A stretch of 39,501 bases of DNA, taken from the NCBI GenBank assembly GCA_002708305.1, contig PANE01000005.1, positions 107,086 to 146,586 of the forward strand, written 5' to 3'. The stretch's first letter is position 1; each line of letters begins with the position of its first letter. The notes beneath the pieces are model-generated. The model was given only the letters and a program-made list of their open reading frames with translations. It was not told where the DNA came from and did no database searches. A program made the translations under genes and the position numbers. Shown piece by piece: positions 1 through 9,588 of the stretch. The DNA comes from Rhodospirillaceae bacterium (GTDB taxonomy: Bacteria; Pseudomonadota; Alphaproteobacteria; Thalassobaculales; Thalassobaculaceae).

Positions 1-393
1 CTCACATCTAGGCTCTATGAAAGATATTTCGCATCCGCAAAGGATAAAGATTTTTCTAGGTTTTTGGCTAAAGATTGGTCTAAAGATGGTATGGAAGATT
101 ATGAATATTGGCGTATTACGCTCTGGATAAATACTATACTAGTAGATTTATTCGATACCTATGACCAACACCGTCAAAACCTCATAGATAGCACTCACCT
201 TAAAATGCGTGTAACTCTATTAAAAACAGGCCTTATGAAAACAAAAATGGGGGGACCTACCTGGCGGATATGGAGAGAATCCAGAGATCCTGAATTTGTG
301 GAATGGTTTGAGACCGAGTTTTTTGGACGAACACTTAGTACTTTAGACGAAAGGACTAATCCCGAGTGGGAGCGATTAAATATGAAGAACTAA
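1..393 (+). CDS. Hypothetical protein, 5' end outside window
   Basis: The reading frame is open from base 1 without a stop, so the gene begins to the left of the window; the internal TTG at 64 need not be its start. At least 130 residues are visible, ending with a TAA at 391-393. The visible part looks soluble and alpha-helical, rich in Trp, Tyr and charged residues (motifs such as YEYWRITLWIN and WRIWRESRDPEFVEW), with no membrane segment. The spacing of aromatic residues loosely recalls a widespread family of uncharacterised proteobacterial proteins with a conserved W/F-rich helical core, but I cannot name it firmly. No function is proposed. A short hairpin lies just after the stop codon. 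Confidence 0.6.
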   Translation, partial: LTSRLYERYFASAKDKDFSRFLAKDWSKDGMEDYEYWRITLWINTILVDLFDTYDQHRQNLIDSTHLKMRVTLLKTGLMKTKMGGPTWRIWRESRDPEFVEWFETEFFGRTLSTLDERTNPEWERLNMKN

Positions 394-408
394 TGAACCT
401 ACTCCATC

Positions 409-429
409 CCCTAACGATTTTGGTTAGGG
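409..429 (+). terminator. Weak hairpin after the first gene
   Basis: CCCTAAC (409-415) and GTTAGGG (423-429) form a perfect 7-bp stem with a 7-nt loop, 15 bases after the stop of the first gene. No clear T-run follows, so this is at best a weak intrinsic terminator or an mRNA 3'-end stabiliser. Confidence 0.3.
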
Positions 430-527
430 TGTCGTTGATATTCTTTTGGCATGTTACCAGTCTTATTATGAGGGCGCTTTTAATATGCTATATAGTATAG
501 TTAGTCGATAGAATAGGAGAGCATAAT

Positions 528-938
528 ATGACAGATAGTCGTACGGGGCGATGTCAGTGTAAAGCAGTTGATTATGAATTTACTGGCCTACCGAGAACTG
601 TTCACGCCTGCCATTGCAGCGAATGTCAAAAACGTTCGGGGAGTGCTTTTGGGCTAACTATGGTTGTGGGTAAAGATAGTTTTGTTCTAAATGGCAAACT
701 CACTACTTACGTCAGAGTGTCTGATAGTGGTCAAAGAGTCACTGCATATTTTTGCCCAATGTGCGGCAGCCCTATTTATGGTGAGCTGGAACGATTTCCA
801 GATATTGTCGCTATAAGGCCAGGGACCTTAGACGATACAAGTTGGTTTAAGCCAGAAAGACATATCTGGACCAGTAGTGCACAGAATTGGTTTGAGTTTC
901 CAGAAGGATGCGAGGGCTTACCAAAAGGAAGATGGTAG
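528..938 (+). CDS. GFA / CENP-V family zinc protein
   Basis: A 136-residue protein of the glutathione-dependent formaldehyde-activating enzyme (GFA/CENP-V) fold. The cysteine pattern fits the family: C9-x-C11, C28-x-C30-x2-C33 (in the HACHCSECQ block) and C76-x2-C79 followed by G-S. These bind one or two zinc ions in characterised members. The length is normal for single-domain members. Only some family members bind an S-hydroxymethyl-glutathione adduct, and most are uncharacterised, so the substrate is unknown. The ATG at 528 has a good ribosome-binding site (AGGAGA, 515-520, 7-nt spacing). It appears to be a single-gene unit between the truncated gene and the tRNA. Confidence 0.85.
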   Translation: MTDSRTGRCQCKAVDYEFTGLPRTVHACHCSECQKRSGSAFGLTMVVGKDSFVLNGKLTTYVRVSDSGQRVTAYFCPMCGSPIYGELERFPDIVAIRPGTLDDTSWFKPERHIWTSSAQNWFEFPEGCEGLPKGRW

Positions 939-1039
939 AGGATTAACCTAGCATCCATCTCACGTGACCCAATTCTCTATTTAAAGGTTGACGGTTTTTA
1001 CGTGATAATTCTAACTAGGTGTTAACAATATGAAAAAGG

Positions 1040-1116
1040 TGGTGGGCGCAGTAGGGCTCGAACCTGCGACCCGCTGATTAAGAGTCAGCCGCTCTGCCAG
1101 CTGCAGCCATGCGCCA
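1040..1116 (-). tRNA. tRNA-Lys(CUU), structurally degenerate
   Basis: A full cloverleaf can be drawn on the minus strand: acceptor TGGCGCA/TGCGCCC, anticodon stem GCTGA/TCAGC with loop CTCTTAA (anticodon CUU, Lys), T-loop TTCGAGC, discriminator A and an encoded CCA. Three defects are visible: a T1-C72 mismatch at the acceptor end, an extra G bulging the D stem (77 nt instead of 76), and a C50-A64 mismatch in the T stem. It may be a decaying or divergent isoacceptor; tRNA-Lys(UUU) elsewhere in the genome could also read AAG. CCTTTTT follows the CCA end. Confidence 0.75.
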
Positions 1117-1127
1117 CAGTGTTAATT

Positions 1128-1156
1128 AAAATAAAGAGTAAAAGAAGGTAAGTGAA
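1128..1156 (-). promoter_or_regulatory. Possible sigma70-type promoter of the tRNA-Lys gene
   Basis: On the minus strand TTCACT (1151-1156) is 17 nt from TATTTT (1128-1133), each matching 4 of 6 consensus bases. The predicted start falls only a few bases upstream of the tRNA 5' end. The match is moderate, in AT-rich DNA. Confidence 0.3.
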
Positions 1157-1231
1157 ATGAATGCCTTTATAATTGTAAATTTAACAGCTTCTATAAAGCT
1201 TTTAAAAAAAAATTAATGACACTGAGGCCCT

Positions 1232-2395
1232 CTAATCTAATCCAGCACTAAATCTACTAATTTTCAGATTACGATGAACATAGCAATTAATTATAAATCC
1301 TATAGCACTCATTGAAGCTAGAAGAGCTGTTCCACCGTAAGAAACAAAGGGTAAGGGAACACCAACAATTGGAACAATTCCCATTACCATGCCAATATTG
1401 ATAAACACGTAGAGAAATATTGTTGCAGTCATGCCTAGTGTTAACAAGCGACCAAACTGACTTTGGATAAAAAAACTGATGATATATCCGTATGAAATTA
1501 TTCCCATGAAAAGAATAATAACTGTTAATCCCCCCATCAGCCCAAATTCTTCTGCAAGCATTGTAAAAACAAAATCTGTTTGTTTCTCTGGAAGAAAATT
1601 TAAATGACTTTGAGAACCATTGAGAAAACCTTTACCAAATAAGCCCCCTGAGCCTAAAGCTATTTTTGATTGAAATAAGTGATAACCGGCACCAAGGGGG
1701 TCTATCTCTGGGTTCAGAAAGATCAAGATCCGACGTTTTTGGTAATCAAGAAGAAATTGCCACGCTATAGGAATTGAAATAACGGCTATGATTATTAATG
1801 TAACAAATTTCCATATCTTTACGCCAGCAAGGAAAAATATGATTCCACCGCCTAGTAAAATCATACCCGCTGTACCCAAGTCGGGTTGACGCATCACTAA
1901 GATTACTGGTCCTAAAACCATTAAAATTGGGATAAGTAAGTAAATTGGCCTAACAACTTCTTCTACTGTGCGGCCATGAAAATATCTAGCCAACGCTATG
2001 ACTAAAACTATCTTCATAAATTCAGAGGGTTGAAGCTTTATAAAATGTAAATCAATCCAACGTTGCGCCCCCATACCAATATCCCCTATTAGCTCTACAG
2101 CTATAAGCAAGATCAGGTTTAATGCATATAGTAGGTACGCACAGCGTAATAAGAATCTTAAATCAATCAAAGCAATCACAATGATGAGTATCAAACCCAC
2201 AAGATATCTCTGAATGTGTCTTTCCGCCCAGGGAGTCATATTGCCATTAGCAGCGGAATATAACATAGCTACACCGATACCACACATAATGGTAACTAAG
2301 AGTAATAATCCAAAATTAAGTTGCTTAATTTTGGAGCCTAAAGCTGAACTGCGCTCTTCCTTCAAATGTGACCTCTTAATATTTGGCATATTCAA
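1232..2395 (-). CDS. rodA: RodA, SEDS peptidoglycan glycosyltransferase of the elongasome
   Basis: A 387-residue polytopic membrane protein of the SEDS family, which polymerises lipid II into glycan strands during side-wall growth together with the class B PBP2 encoded just upstream. Family motifs are visible in order: GAQRW, QPSEFMK, RQPDLGT, the extracellular block with FLPEKQTDF and AEEFG, and near the C-terminus VPLPFVSYGG. About ten hydrophobic segments can be counted and the length is normal for RodA. It follows mrdA by 24 bp and is the last gene of the mreB-mreC-mreD-mrdA-rodA operon. The GQ-and-division features of FtsW are absent and the context is elongasome, so RodA is preferred. 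The start could be M1 or M3. Confidence 0.95.
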   Translation of the reverse strand: MNMPNIKRSHLKEERSSALGSKIKQLNFGLLLLVTIMCGIGVAMLYSAANGNMTPWAERHIQRYLVGLILIIVIALIDLRFLLRCAYLLYALNLILLIAVELIGDIGMGAQRWIDLHFIKLQPSEFMKIVLVIALARYFHGRTVEEVVRPIYLLIPILMVLGPVILVMRQPDLGTAGMILLGGGIIFFLAGVKIWKFVTLIIIAVISIPIAWQFLLDYQKRRILIFLNPEIDPLGAGYHLFQSKIALGSGGLFGKGFLNGSQSHLNFLPEKQTDFVFTMLAEEFGLMGGLTVIILFMGIISYGYIISFFIQSQFGRLLTLGMTATIFLYVFINIGMVMGIVPIVGVPLPFVSYGGTALLASMSAIGFIINCYVHRNLKISRFSAGLD

Positions 2396-2419
2396 GAAAT
2401 TCTATGGGACGTTTTGGAT

Positions 2420-4375
2420 TCAGAACCGTGATGGGTCTAGTCTCATTGTTTGTTCCAGAATATCCCGGGCGATTGGAGCTGCCATTGTACTACCACCTCC
2501 CCCGTGCTCCACCACGACAGATGTTACATATCTTGGTGATTTTATTGGTGCATAAGCAACAAACATAGCATGATCTCTCTCTTTCCATGGTCTATCTTCA
2601 TTTTTAATTTTACCAGTTAATCTATCGTTTAATGATATACGCTTGACTTGAACTGATCCACTTTTCCCCCCAAAATTGAATTTTGATGATGGATTTTGCA
2701 CCTTTCGCGCCGTACCCTGACTGCCATTTGTTACTCTATTCATTCCTTCCATAACTATTTTTAGATGTCCCGGGTTTAGCTTTAGAGAAGGACCAAATTG
2801 ATTCCTCTCTCCTTCAAGTTTCAATAATTTAGGCTTAACGGCTCGCCCACCATTTATGAGACGTGCAGTCATAACTGCCATTTGTAACGGAGTACAAAGA
2901 ATGAATCCTTGGCCAATACTTGTAATCAATGTCTCTCCCTGATGCCAACTTTTTCCAAGAGTTGACCTTTTCCATTTTTCTGTCGGTACAAGTCCTTTAC
3001 TTTCTCCCGGTAGCTCAATATTTAATTTTTCACCAAAGCCAAATCTTCGTGCCATATTTCCTATTCTTTCTATGCCTAATTTCTTGGCTACTTCATATAA
3101 ATACACATCACAGCTTTGTTCAATCGCTCCCACCATATCGACCCACCCATGGCCATGTTGCTTCCAGCAGTGAAATCGAGAATCTCCCAAATCAAGATAC
3201 CCTGGGCAGTTAATTCTTTTTTGTTCATTCCAAACCCCAGCCTCTAGCGCAGCAAGACACACAACCATTTTAAATGTTGATCCTGGGGAATATTGTCCTG
3301 CGATTGCTTTATTAGTCATTGGAGATCGTGGGTTAGCCAAAAGTCGTTCCCAGTCCTTCGCAGTCAATCCGTCATTAAACTGGTTTGGGTCAAAGCCAGG
3401 TGTAGATGTCATTGCCAAAATATCCCCATTAAAGGCATCCATAACAACCGCAGCACCGCTCTCTGGAATTGTAATTTTATTAGATTTATTAATATTCACT
3501 GAACCAGTTGTAGGGTGTATTTCTGGCGGCAACCGTTGACCATCTCTAAGTGCGGCTATAACTCTTGGGTCATCTACAGACATAGACAACGAATTACCCT
3601 CAGAAAGTCGTTGATTAAGAAATGTTTGCAATCGCATATCTATCGTGAGCTTCACATCATCCCCAGTTTTTCTGCCCTCACTCGGCAAACGTCGTACTAC
3701 TCGACCAAAAGCATTAACCTCCACCTGCTGTTGTGTTCCCACTCCTCGCATATTTTTATCGAATGCTTTCTCGATTCCGCTTTTACCAACCCTAAAATCT
3801 GGAAGTTCTAATAACGGATCACCCATTTGTTCATTGTGCGAAACTGCTGCAACATATCCTGTTATATGAACAGCGTTTTCTTTGAATGGATACGACCTAC
3901 TTCTCCCAACGTCTACCCGAATGCCAGGTAGATACGGGGTGTTTATGGCAACAGACGAGACCTCTTCCCATGTTAAGTTATCCACAACTGGTATTGGCAC
4001 AAAACTTCGTTTCAACTTTATTTCACTTAAAACTCTTTTTAAGTTAGATCTATCTATCTCAATAATTTTTCCAAGTTTATCTAGCGTATTTCCAATATTT
4101 TTGGCTCTTTCAGGTATAATTTCTACTCTAAAATTATCCTTATTTAGTGCTAACGGAACACCTTGCCTATCTAAGATACGACCTCTGATTGGCGGTAATA
4201 ACTCGACATTAAATTGATTGTTTTCTGAAAGCGTCTTGTATTTATCTGAGTCGATCACTTGCAGGTAGTAAAGACGCCCAGCGAGTATGCTAAATAACGT
4301 TAATTTCCCACCTGCAAGAATTAGAGTGCGGCGGGTTATTAATTCTTTAATTTTTTGGTCTCTTTTATTTTTCAT
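2420..4375 (-). CDS. mrdA: Penicillin-binding protein 2 (elongasome transpeptidase)
   Basis: A 651-residue class B PBP that cross-links peptidoglycan in the periplasm during elongation and activates RodA. A single N-terminal anchor helix lies at about residues 20-40, followed by the PBP dimerisation domain (motif RGRILDRQG at about 64-72) and the transpeptidase domain from about 305. The catalytic motifs are S366-T-F-K369 in SPGSTFK, S421-C-D423, and K571-S-G573 in place of the usual KTG. The length is normal. It lies 12 bp from mreD and 24 bp from rodA, in the operon's standard order. The serine in the third motif is a conservative change and activity is expected. Confidence 0.95.
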   Translation of the reverse strand: MKNKRDQKIKELITRRTLILAGGKLTLFSILAGRLYYLQVIDSDKYKTLSENNQFNVELLPPIRGRILDRQGVPLALNKDNFRVEIIPERAKNIGNTLDKLGKIIEIDRSNLKRVLSEIKLKRSFVPIPVVDNLTWEEVSSVAINTPYLPGIRVDVGRSRSYPFKENAVHITGYVAAVSHNEQMGDPLLELPDFRVGKSGIEKAFDKNMRGVGTQQQVEVNAFGRVVRRLPSEGRKTGDDVKLTIDMRLQTFLNQRLSEGNSLSMSVDDPRVIAALRDGQRLPPEIHPTTGSVNINKSNKITIPESGAAVVMDAFNGDILAMTSTPGFDPNQFNDGLTAKDWERLLANPRSPMTNKAIAGQYSPGSTFKMVVCLAALEAGVWNEQKRINCPGYLDLGDSRFHCWKQHGHGWVDMVGAIEQSCDVYLYEVAKKLGIERIGNMARRFGFGEKLNIELPGESKGLVPTEKWKRSTLGKSWHQGETLITSIGQGFILCTPLQMAVMTARLINGGRAVKPKLLKLEGERNQFGPSLKLNPGHLKIVMEGMNRVTNGSQGTARKVQNPSSKFNFGGKSGSVQVKRISLNDRLTGKIKNEDRPWKERDHAMFVAYAPIKSPRYVTSVVVEHGGGGSTMAAPIARDILEQTMRLDPSRF

Positions 4376-4387
4376 ATTAGTTTTACC

Positions 4388-4882
4388 TTAGTCCACTAAA
4401 TGACGTTGTAGTCGAACAAAAAACCAAATAACCACAGGGAAAATTACAACAGAAAGGAAATACTGCATTAAAGGAATCATCAGTACACCGACTCTTCCTA
4501 AAAATAAAGCTGACATTACCCAGATAATAAACAATGAGGCTCCTGATATCACTGCAAAACCAAACCATGTATAATAAAATGTTTTACCTATAAAAAACCT
4601 TCGTTGGCCAAAGGAAACACTATAAATAATGAGAAAAACACTGGCCATTAAGCCAACAGGGGTTCCAGTACCAATGTCCTTTAACAAACCAATCAGAAAA
4701 ATAAAGACTGGTGGAACTAGATCTGGTCGGTATATCGCCCAGTAGAATATTGCAATAATTGTTAGTGACGGAAAAATTACCACTTCTTGGGATATGTTAA
4801 AAGGTAGGAAACTCGCAATTACTAGCACAGTAATTGTGAGAACGGGGACTATTAAACGTACAATGTCAAAAATGTTATGCAC
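4388..4882 (-). CDS. mreD: MreD, rod shape-determining membrane protein
   Basis: A 164-residue, very hydrophobic protein with five or six membrane segments and few other features, as expected for MreD. Identity rests on size, topology, the segment with GLLKDIGTGTPVGL (family pattern G-L-x-D-x3-G-x2-G) and position between mreC and mrdA. MreD is an integral part of the Mre elongation complex and modulates the MreC-PBP2 interaction. It starts 33 bp after mreC and ends 12 bp before mrdA. Confidence 0.9.
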   Translation of the reverse strand: MHNIFDIVRLIVPVLTITVLVIASFLPFNISQEVVIFPSLTIIAIFYWAIYRPDLVPPVFIFLIGLLKDIGTGTPVGLMASVFLIIYSVSFGQRRFFIGKTFYYTWFGFAVISGASLFIIWVMSALFLGRVGVLMIPLMQYFLSVVIFPVVIWFFVRLQRHLVD

Positions 4883-4915
4883 GCATTTTGCCCAAAGATT
4901 TATAAAACTGTTTTA

Positions 4916-5767
4916 TTACTTTGTTAGTATCGCACCATCAAATTTATAGTTTAGAATCCTAATATACCCTAGGTCTGACCAATCTTCAAAAGGCTCAACC
5001 TTGAATAATGCCCCCGAACCTCTTCTGACGATACCTATTGGGAGGTCTGGCGGTAATACTCCCCCTCCCCCTGAGGTAACAACAATATCACCTTCAGATA
5101 TTGCTGAATTTTGTGGCAGAAAAAATAATTTAGTCATTTTTGAATTATCACCCATCATTATGCCAGGGTCGCCCGTATTTTGAATACGCACAGGCACTTG
5201 AGAGTTAAGATCAGTTATCAATAAAACACGTGAATAATTATTACCAGTCTGAACTACTACACCGATTAAAGCCACTCCTGACATGACTGCCTGACCTGTT
5301 TTAGCTCCGTTTATTTTTCCAATGTTTATTAGAACACTTTTAGAGAACACTCCACCCGAAGAGGCTATAACACGGCCAGAGATGGAGCCTGCAGGGGCTA
5401 AAGGAATAAAATTGTGTAGATTACGTAATGCTGCATTTTGTGTGGCCAATGCACCCGCTTTATGTTTCCAATCACTCAGTAATTGGTTCTCTTTTTTTAA
5501 CCGATCTAGCTCATTTTTCAGGTTACTTATTTGTTTTAGAGTATCAAGGTTATCACGAATTATACTAGTTGATTGGGTTCCTAGCTCTAGAAAAATTCCC
5601 ATAATGTCAAGCACACTTGATTTGACCTGTTTAATTGTTGCAACGCCTGCCTGATCAGAGATCATCAAGAAGAAGGAGACCCCAACAAGCCCACCAATTG
5701 CGAACTTTTGCCATAAATTCCGTAGCGGTTTAGCAACTTCAGAAAACAATATAGGTCGGCGAGACAT
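4916..5767 (-). CDS. mreC: MreC, rod shape-determining protein
   Basis: A 283-residue bitopic protein: a short cytoplasmic N-terminus, one membrane helix at about residues 23-40, a coiled coil at about 70-105 (heptad-like Leu/Lys/Glu pattern), then the periplasmic beta-domain with the family segments VIASSGGVFSKSVLINIGK and VVTSGGGGVLPPDLPIG. MreC links cytoplasmic MreB to PBP2 and RodA in the periplasm and activates PBP2. The length is typical. It lies 32 bp downstream of mreB in the same operon. Confidence 0.95.
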   Translation of the reverse strand: MSRRPILFSEVAKPLRNLWQKFAIGGLVGVSFFLMISDQAGVATIKQVKSSVLDIMGIFLELGTQSTSIIRDNLDTLKQISNLKNELDRLKKENQLLSDWKHKAGALATQNAALRNLHNFIPLAPAGSISGRVIASSGGVFSKSVLINIGKINGAKTGQAVMSGVALIGVVVQTGNNYSRVLLITDLNSQVPVRIQNTGDPGIMMGDNSKMTKLFFLPQNSAISEGDIVVTSGGGGVLPPDLPIGIVRRGSGALFKVEPFEDWSDLGYIRILNYKFDGAILTK

Positions 5768-5799
5768 TGTTTAATCTCAACTCAAAAAAGTGTTTAAAC

Positions 5800-6843
<1,044 letters not shown>

Positions 6844-7022
6844 TTATCAATCCATCTAGTTACCATATTACAGTAAACCAATTCCCACTGAAAAGTGAAT
6901 GCTATTCTACTTTTATAGCTCCACAGTTCAATCAACTATTCGTATATAGCATAATACAGTTCATGAATCCAGAAATCGAATTTCATATCTCAGTTATTGG
7001 CTAGAAACCTTTAACCACCCGT

Positions 7023-7547
7023 TTACGAGGGAGCACCAAGTTCGATTTTGCTACCTCGTGCGATAGCAACCACTCCTCCACGGCATACTTCAGTATTCCC
7101 AATGGCACTCATTAGATTTATAAATGCATCTACTTTGCGCGGACTACCAGTGACTTCAAAAACAAAACTCGTCAGAGTACTATCAATGGCTCGCGCCCTA
7201 AACATATCAGCAATACGCATAGCCTCAATTCGTTGCTCACCTGTATTATTGATTTTTATTAATGCTAATTCCCTCTCTAAGTGGGGACCTTCTATCGATA
7301 AATCATGAACTTCATGAACAGGTACGATTCTCGAAAGCAGCGCCTTTATTTGCTGGATGACCATCTCAGTACCTGATGTAACTATAGTTATCCGAGAGTA
7401 TCCTTTAACAGTATCGACTTCCGAAACAGTCAGACTTTCTATATTATATCCCCGTCCAGCGAATAGACCTATCACGCGGGCTAAAACCCCCGGTTCGTTG
7501 TCAACCAGAAGCGCAATTGTATGTCGTTGCTCTAAACTTTCAGACAT
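7023..7547 (-). CDS. ilvH: Acetolactate synthase small (regulatory) subunit
   Basis: A 174-residue regulatory subunit of acetohydroxyacid synthase. The N-terminal ACT domain is at about residues 9-85, with the family block NEPGVLARVIGLFAGRGYNI that binds branched-chain amino acids. The C-terminal half (about 90-165) is the AHAS small-subunit domain. It activates the catalytic subunit and confers valine feedback inhibition. It is encoded 88 bp downstream of ilvI and is presumably co-transcribed with it. The length is typical of IlvH/IlvN in alphaproteobacteria. Confidence 0.95.
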   Translation of the reverse strand: MSESLEQRHTIALLVDNEPGVLARVIGLFAGRGYNIESLTVSEVDTVKGYSRITIVTSGTEMVIQQIKALLSRIVPVHEVHDLSIEGPHLERELALIKINNTGEQRIEAMRIADMFRARAIDSTLTSFVFEVTGSPRKVDAFINLMSAIGNTEVCRGGVVAIARGSKIELGAPS

Positions 7548-7635
7548 TTATTTCTCTGAACCTTCCTTGGACCAAATGCACTATTTATTCTTCAAATATT
7601 GATTTTGGACACCAATTGAATTTTAATGGCATTCT

Positions 7636-9426
7636 TCAAACTAACGCCATGCCAGCAGTAGTCGTTTTAGGGGTTACTCCACTGTCACCTGAATTCAATA
7701 TCATTTCGTTATGAGCCGCCCCTGACGGAATCATTGGAAAACAATTTTCTTCTTTTGCAACTCTAATATCCGCCAGGAAGAACTTTTCAGAATTTAACAT
7801 GGCGTCTATAACACCATCAAGTTCATCAACAGTCTCAGCTACCATACCATCACCACCAAAGGAATCTGCCAATTTAACAAAGTCTGGCAAAGACTCAGTA
7901 TAGCTTTGTGAGTATCGACTGCCATGGTTCAGTTCTTGCCACTGCCGCACCATCCCCATCCACTGGTTATTTACGATAAATGCTTTTATAGGCATCTTAT
8001 ACTGAGCCATTGTCGATAACTCTTGTATATTCATTAGAATTGAGGCCTCACCTGCAATATCAATAACTAATGATTCCGGGTGGGCAATTTGAACCCCCAT
8101 AGCTGCAGGAAGTCCATATCCCATAGTGCCTAAACCACCAGATGTCATCCATCTGTTTGGCTGTTCAAAACCATAATACTGTGCGGCCCACATTTGGTGC
8201 TGTCCAACCTCGGTCGTAATAAATGTATCTTTATTCGCAGTTTTCTCAAATAGCCGTCTGATGGCATACTGTGGCTTTATAATTTTTCCTTCTTGCTTAA
8301 ATTCAAGACATTTCTCTTCACGCCAACCTTCTATGTCGCTCCACCACTCTTTTATTTGGGGGTCATTTTTCTGATACCCTTTGTGTTTCCAGATTTTAAT
8401 CATTTTCTCTATAGTCATAGAAGCGTCGCCAATTATTGGTAAATCTACCTTAACATTCTTATTGATTGATGAGGGGTCAATATCAACATGTATTTTTGTT
8501 GAACGTGGAGAAAAGTCTGATAAACGCCCAGTGACCCGGTCATCAAATCGTGCGCCAATATTTAACATTACGTCGCATTGGTTCATTGCTAAATTAGCTT
8601 CGTATGTCCCATGCATCCCGAGCATTCCAAGGAATTGTGAGTTTGAAGCGGGTAAAGCTCCCAGTCCCATCAAGGTCAGAGTGACCGGATAACCTGTTAA
8701 CTCCGCTAATTCTAACAAAAGTTCACTAGCTCTCGGCCCTGAATTTATCAACCCACCACCACCATAGATAATTGGGCGTTTACCTTTTGCCATAAGATCA
8801 ACAGCAGTCTCTATTTTTTTCTCATCATCCAGCACTTGAGGTTTGTAGGCACAAGGACGGACCTCTTCTACCTTATGATAAGGTCCTTCCGAAAAAAGTA
8901 TATCCTTTGGCAAATCAATCACGACAGGTCCGGGTCGACCACTTGCCGCCACATAAAAAGCCTCATGCATCACATCTGCTAAATCTTCCGCCTTTTTTAC
9001 TAGGTAATTATGTTTTGTACACGCCCTAGTGATCCCCGTCGTATCCGCTTCTTGAAAAGCATCCGTCCCGATTAGATGGGTAGGCACTTGACCTGTCAAA
9101 CAAACAATAGGAATGCTATCCATCAGAGCATCTGTAAGTCCCGTTACCGTATTAGTCGCCCCTGGCCCGGACGTAACAAGCACTACACCAGGTTTTCCTG
9201 TAGATCGTGCGTAACCTTCCGCTGCATGCACAGCGGCTTGTTCGTGCCGCACCAAAATATGCCTCAGATTATTTGTTTTAAATAACTCGTCATACAATGG
9301 TAGTACGGCGCCCCCCGGATAACCAAAAATGACCTCGACACCCTGTTCCTGCAGCGCTTTAACGATAATTGCAGCGCCACTCATGCAGTTGTTAGACTTC
9401 CGGTTTTGATATTTAGCGAATTTCAT
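7636..9426 (-). CDS. ilvI: Acetolactate synthase large (catalytic) subunit
   Basis: A 596-residue ThDP-dependent enzyme making 2-acetolactate or 2-aceto-2-hydroxybutyrate, the first common step of Val, Leu and Ile synthesis. The PYR domain carries FGYPGG and catalytic E62 (RHEQAAVHAAEG); the central FAD-binding-type domain includes GARFDDRVTG at about 291-300; the PP domain carries the ThDP/Mg motif G459-E-A-S with NN at 486-487. The motif normally reads G-D; here position 460 is Glu (codon GAG). The first 14 residues look like an optional extension, and M15 (SGAAIIVKALQEQG follows) is an alternative start. Pairing with ilvH confirms AHAS rather than another ThDP enzyme. Confidence 0.95.
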   Translation of the reverse strand: MKFAKYQNRKSNNCMSGAAIIVKALQEQGVEVIFGYPGGAVLPLYDELFKTNNLRHILVRHEQAAVHAAEGYARSTGKPGVVLVTSGPGATNTVTGLTDALMDSIPIVCLTGQVPTHLIGTDAFQEADTTGITRACTKHNYLVKKAEDLADVMHEAFYVAASGRPGPVVIDLPKDILFSEGPYHKVEEVRPCAYKPQVLDDEKKIETAVDLMAKGKRPIIYGGGGLINSGPRASELLLELAELTGYPVTLTLMGLGALPASNSQFLGMLGMHGTYEANLAMNQCDVMLNIGARFDDRVTGRLSDFSPRSTKIHVDIDPSSINKNVKVDLPIIGDASMTIEKMIKIWKHKGYQKNDPQIKEWWSDIEGWREEKCLEFKQEGKIIKPQYAIRRLFEKTANKDTFITTEVGQHQMWAAQYYGFEQPNRWMTSGGLGTMGYGLPAAMGVQIAHPESLVIDIAGEASILMNIQELSTMAQYKMPIKAFIVNNQWMGMVRQWQELNHGSRYSQSYTESLPDFVKLADSFGGDGMVAETVDELDGVIDAMLNSEKFFLADIRVAKEENCFPMIPSGAAHNEMILNSGDSGVTPKTTTAGMALV

Positions 9427-9502
9427 CTTAGATAATCTCTTCTATAAGGCGAGTCGAGCAGTGCTGAGCCCAACACCCTTGTTATTAAAAAAACTTGCGA
9501 TC

Positions 9503-9531
9503 GTTTACACCAATTACCTGTGTTACGTCAA
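9503..9531 (-). promoter_or_regulatory. Candidate promoter of ilvI-ilvH
   Basis: On the minus strand TTGACG (9526-9531) is separated by exactly 17 nt from GTAAAC (9503-9508). The -35 matches 5 of 6 bases and the -10 is weak. It lies about 80 nt upstream of the ilvI start, leaving a leader of roughly 70 nt. I saw no convincing attenuator hairpin in the leader. Confidence 0.4.
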
Positions 9532-9588
9532 GAATAAATAACTTTCAGAAAGCTTTTAATAATTTATTGATATTTAATTAGTTTTTTT

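Noticed and set aside
9427-9478. 17-codon GTG-initiated leader peptide ending ATGA at the ilvI start
   Set aside because: No proper ribosome-binding site, not rich enough in Leu/Val/Ile, and no terminator/antiterminator pair is visible, so attenuation is not supported.
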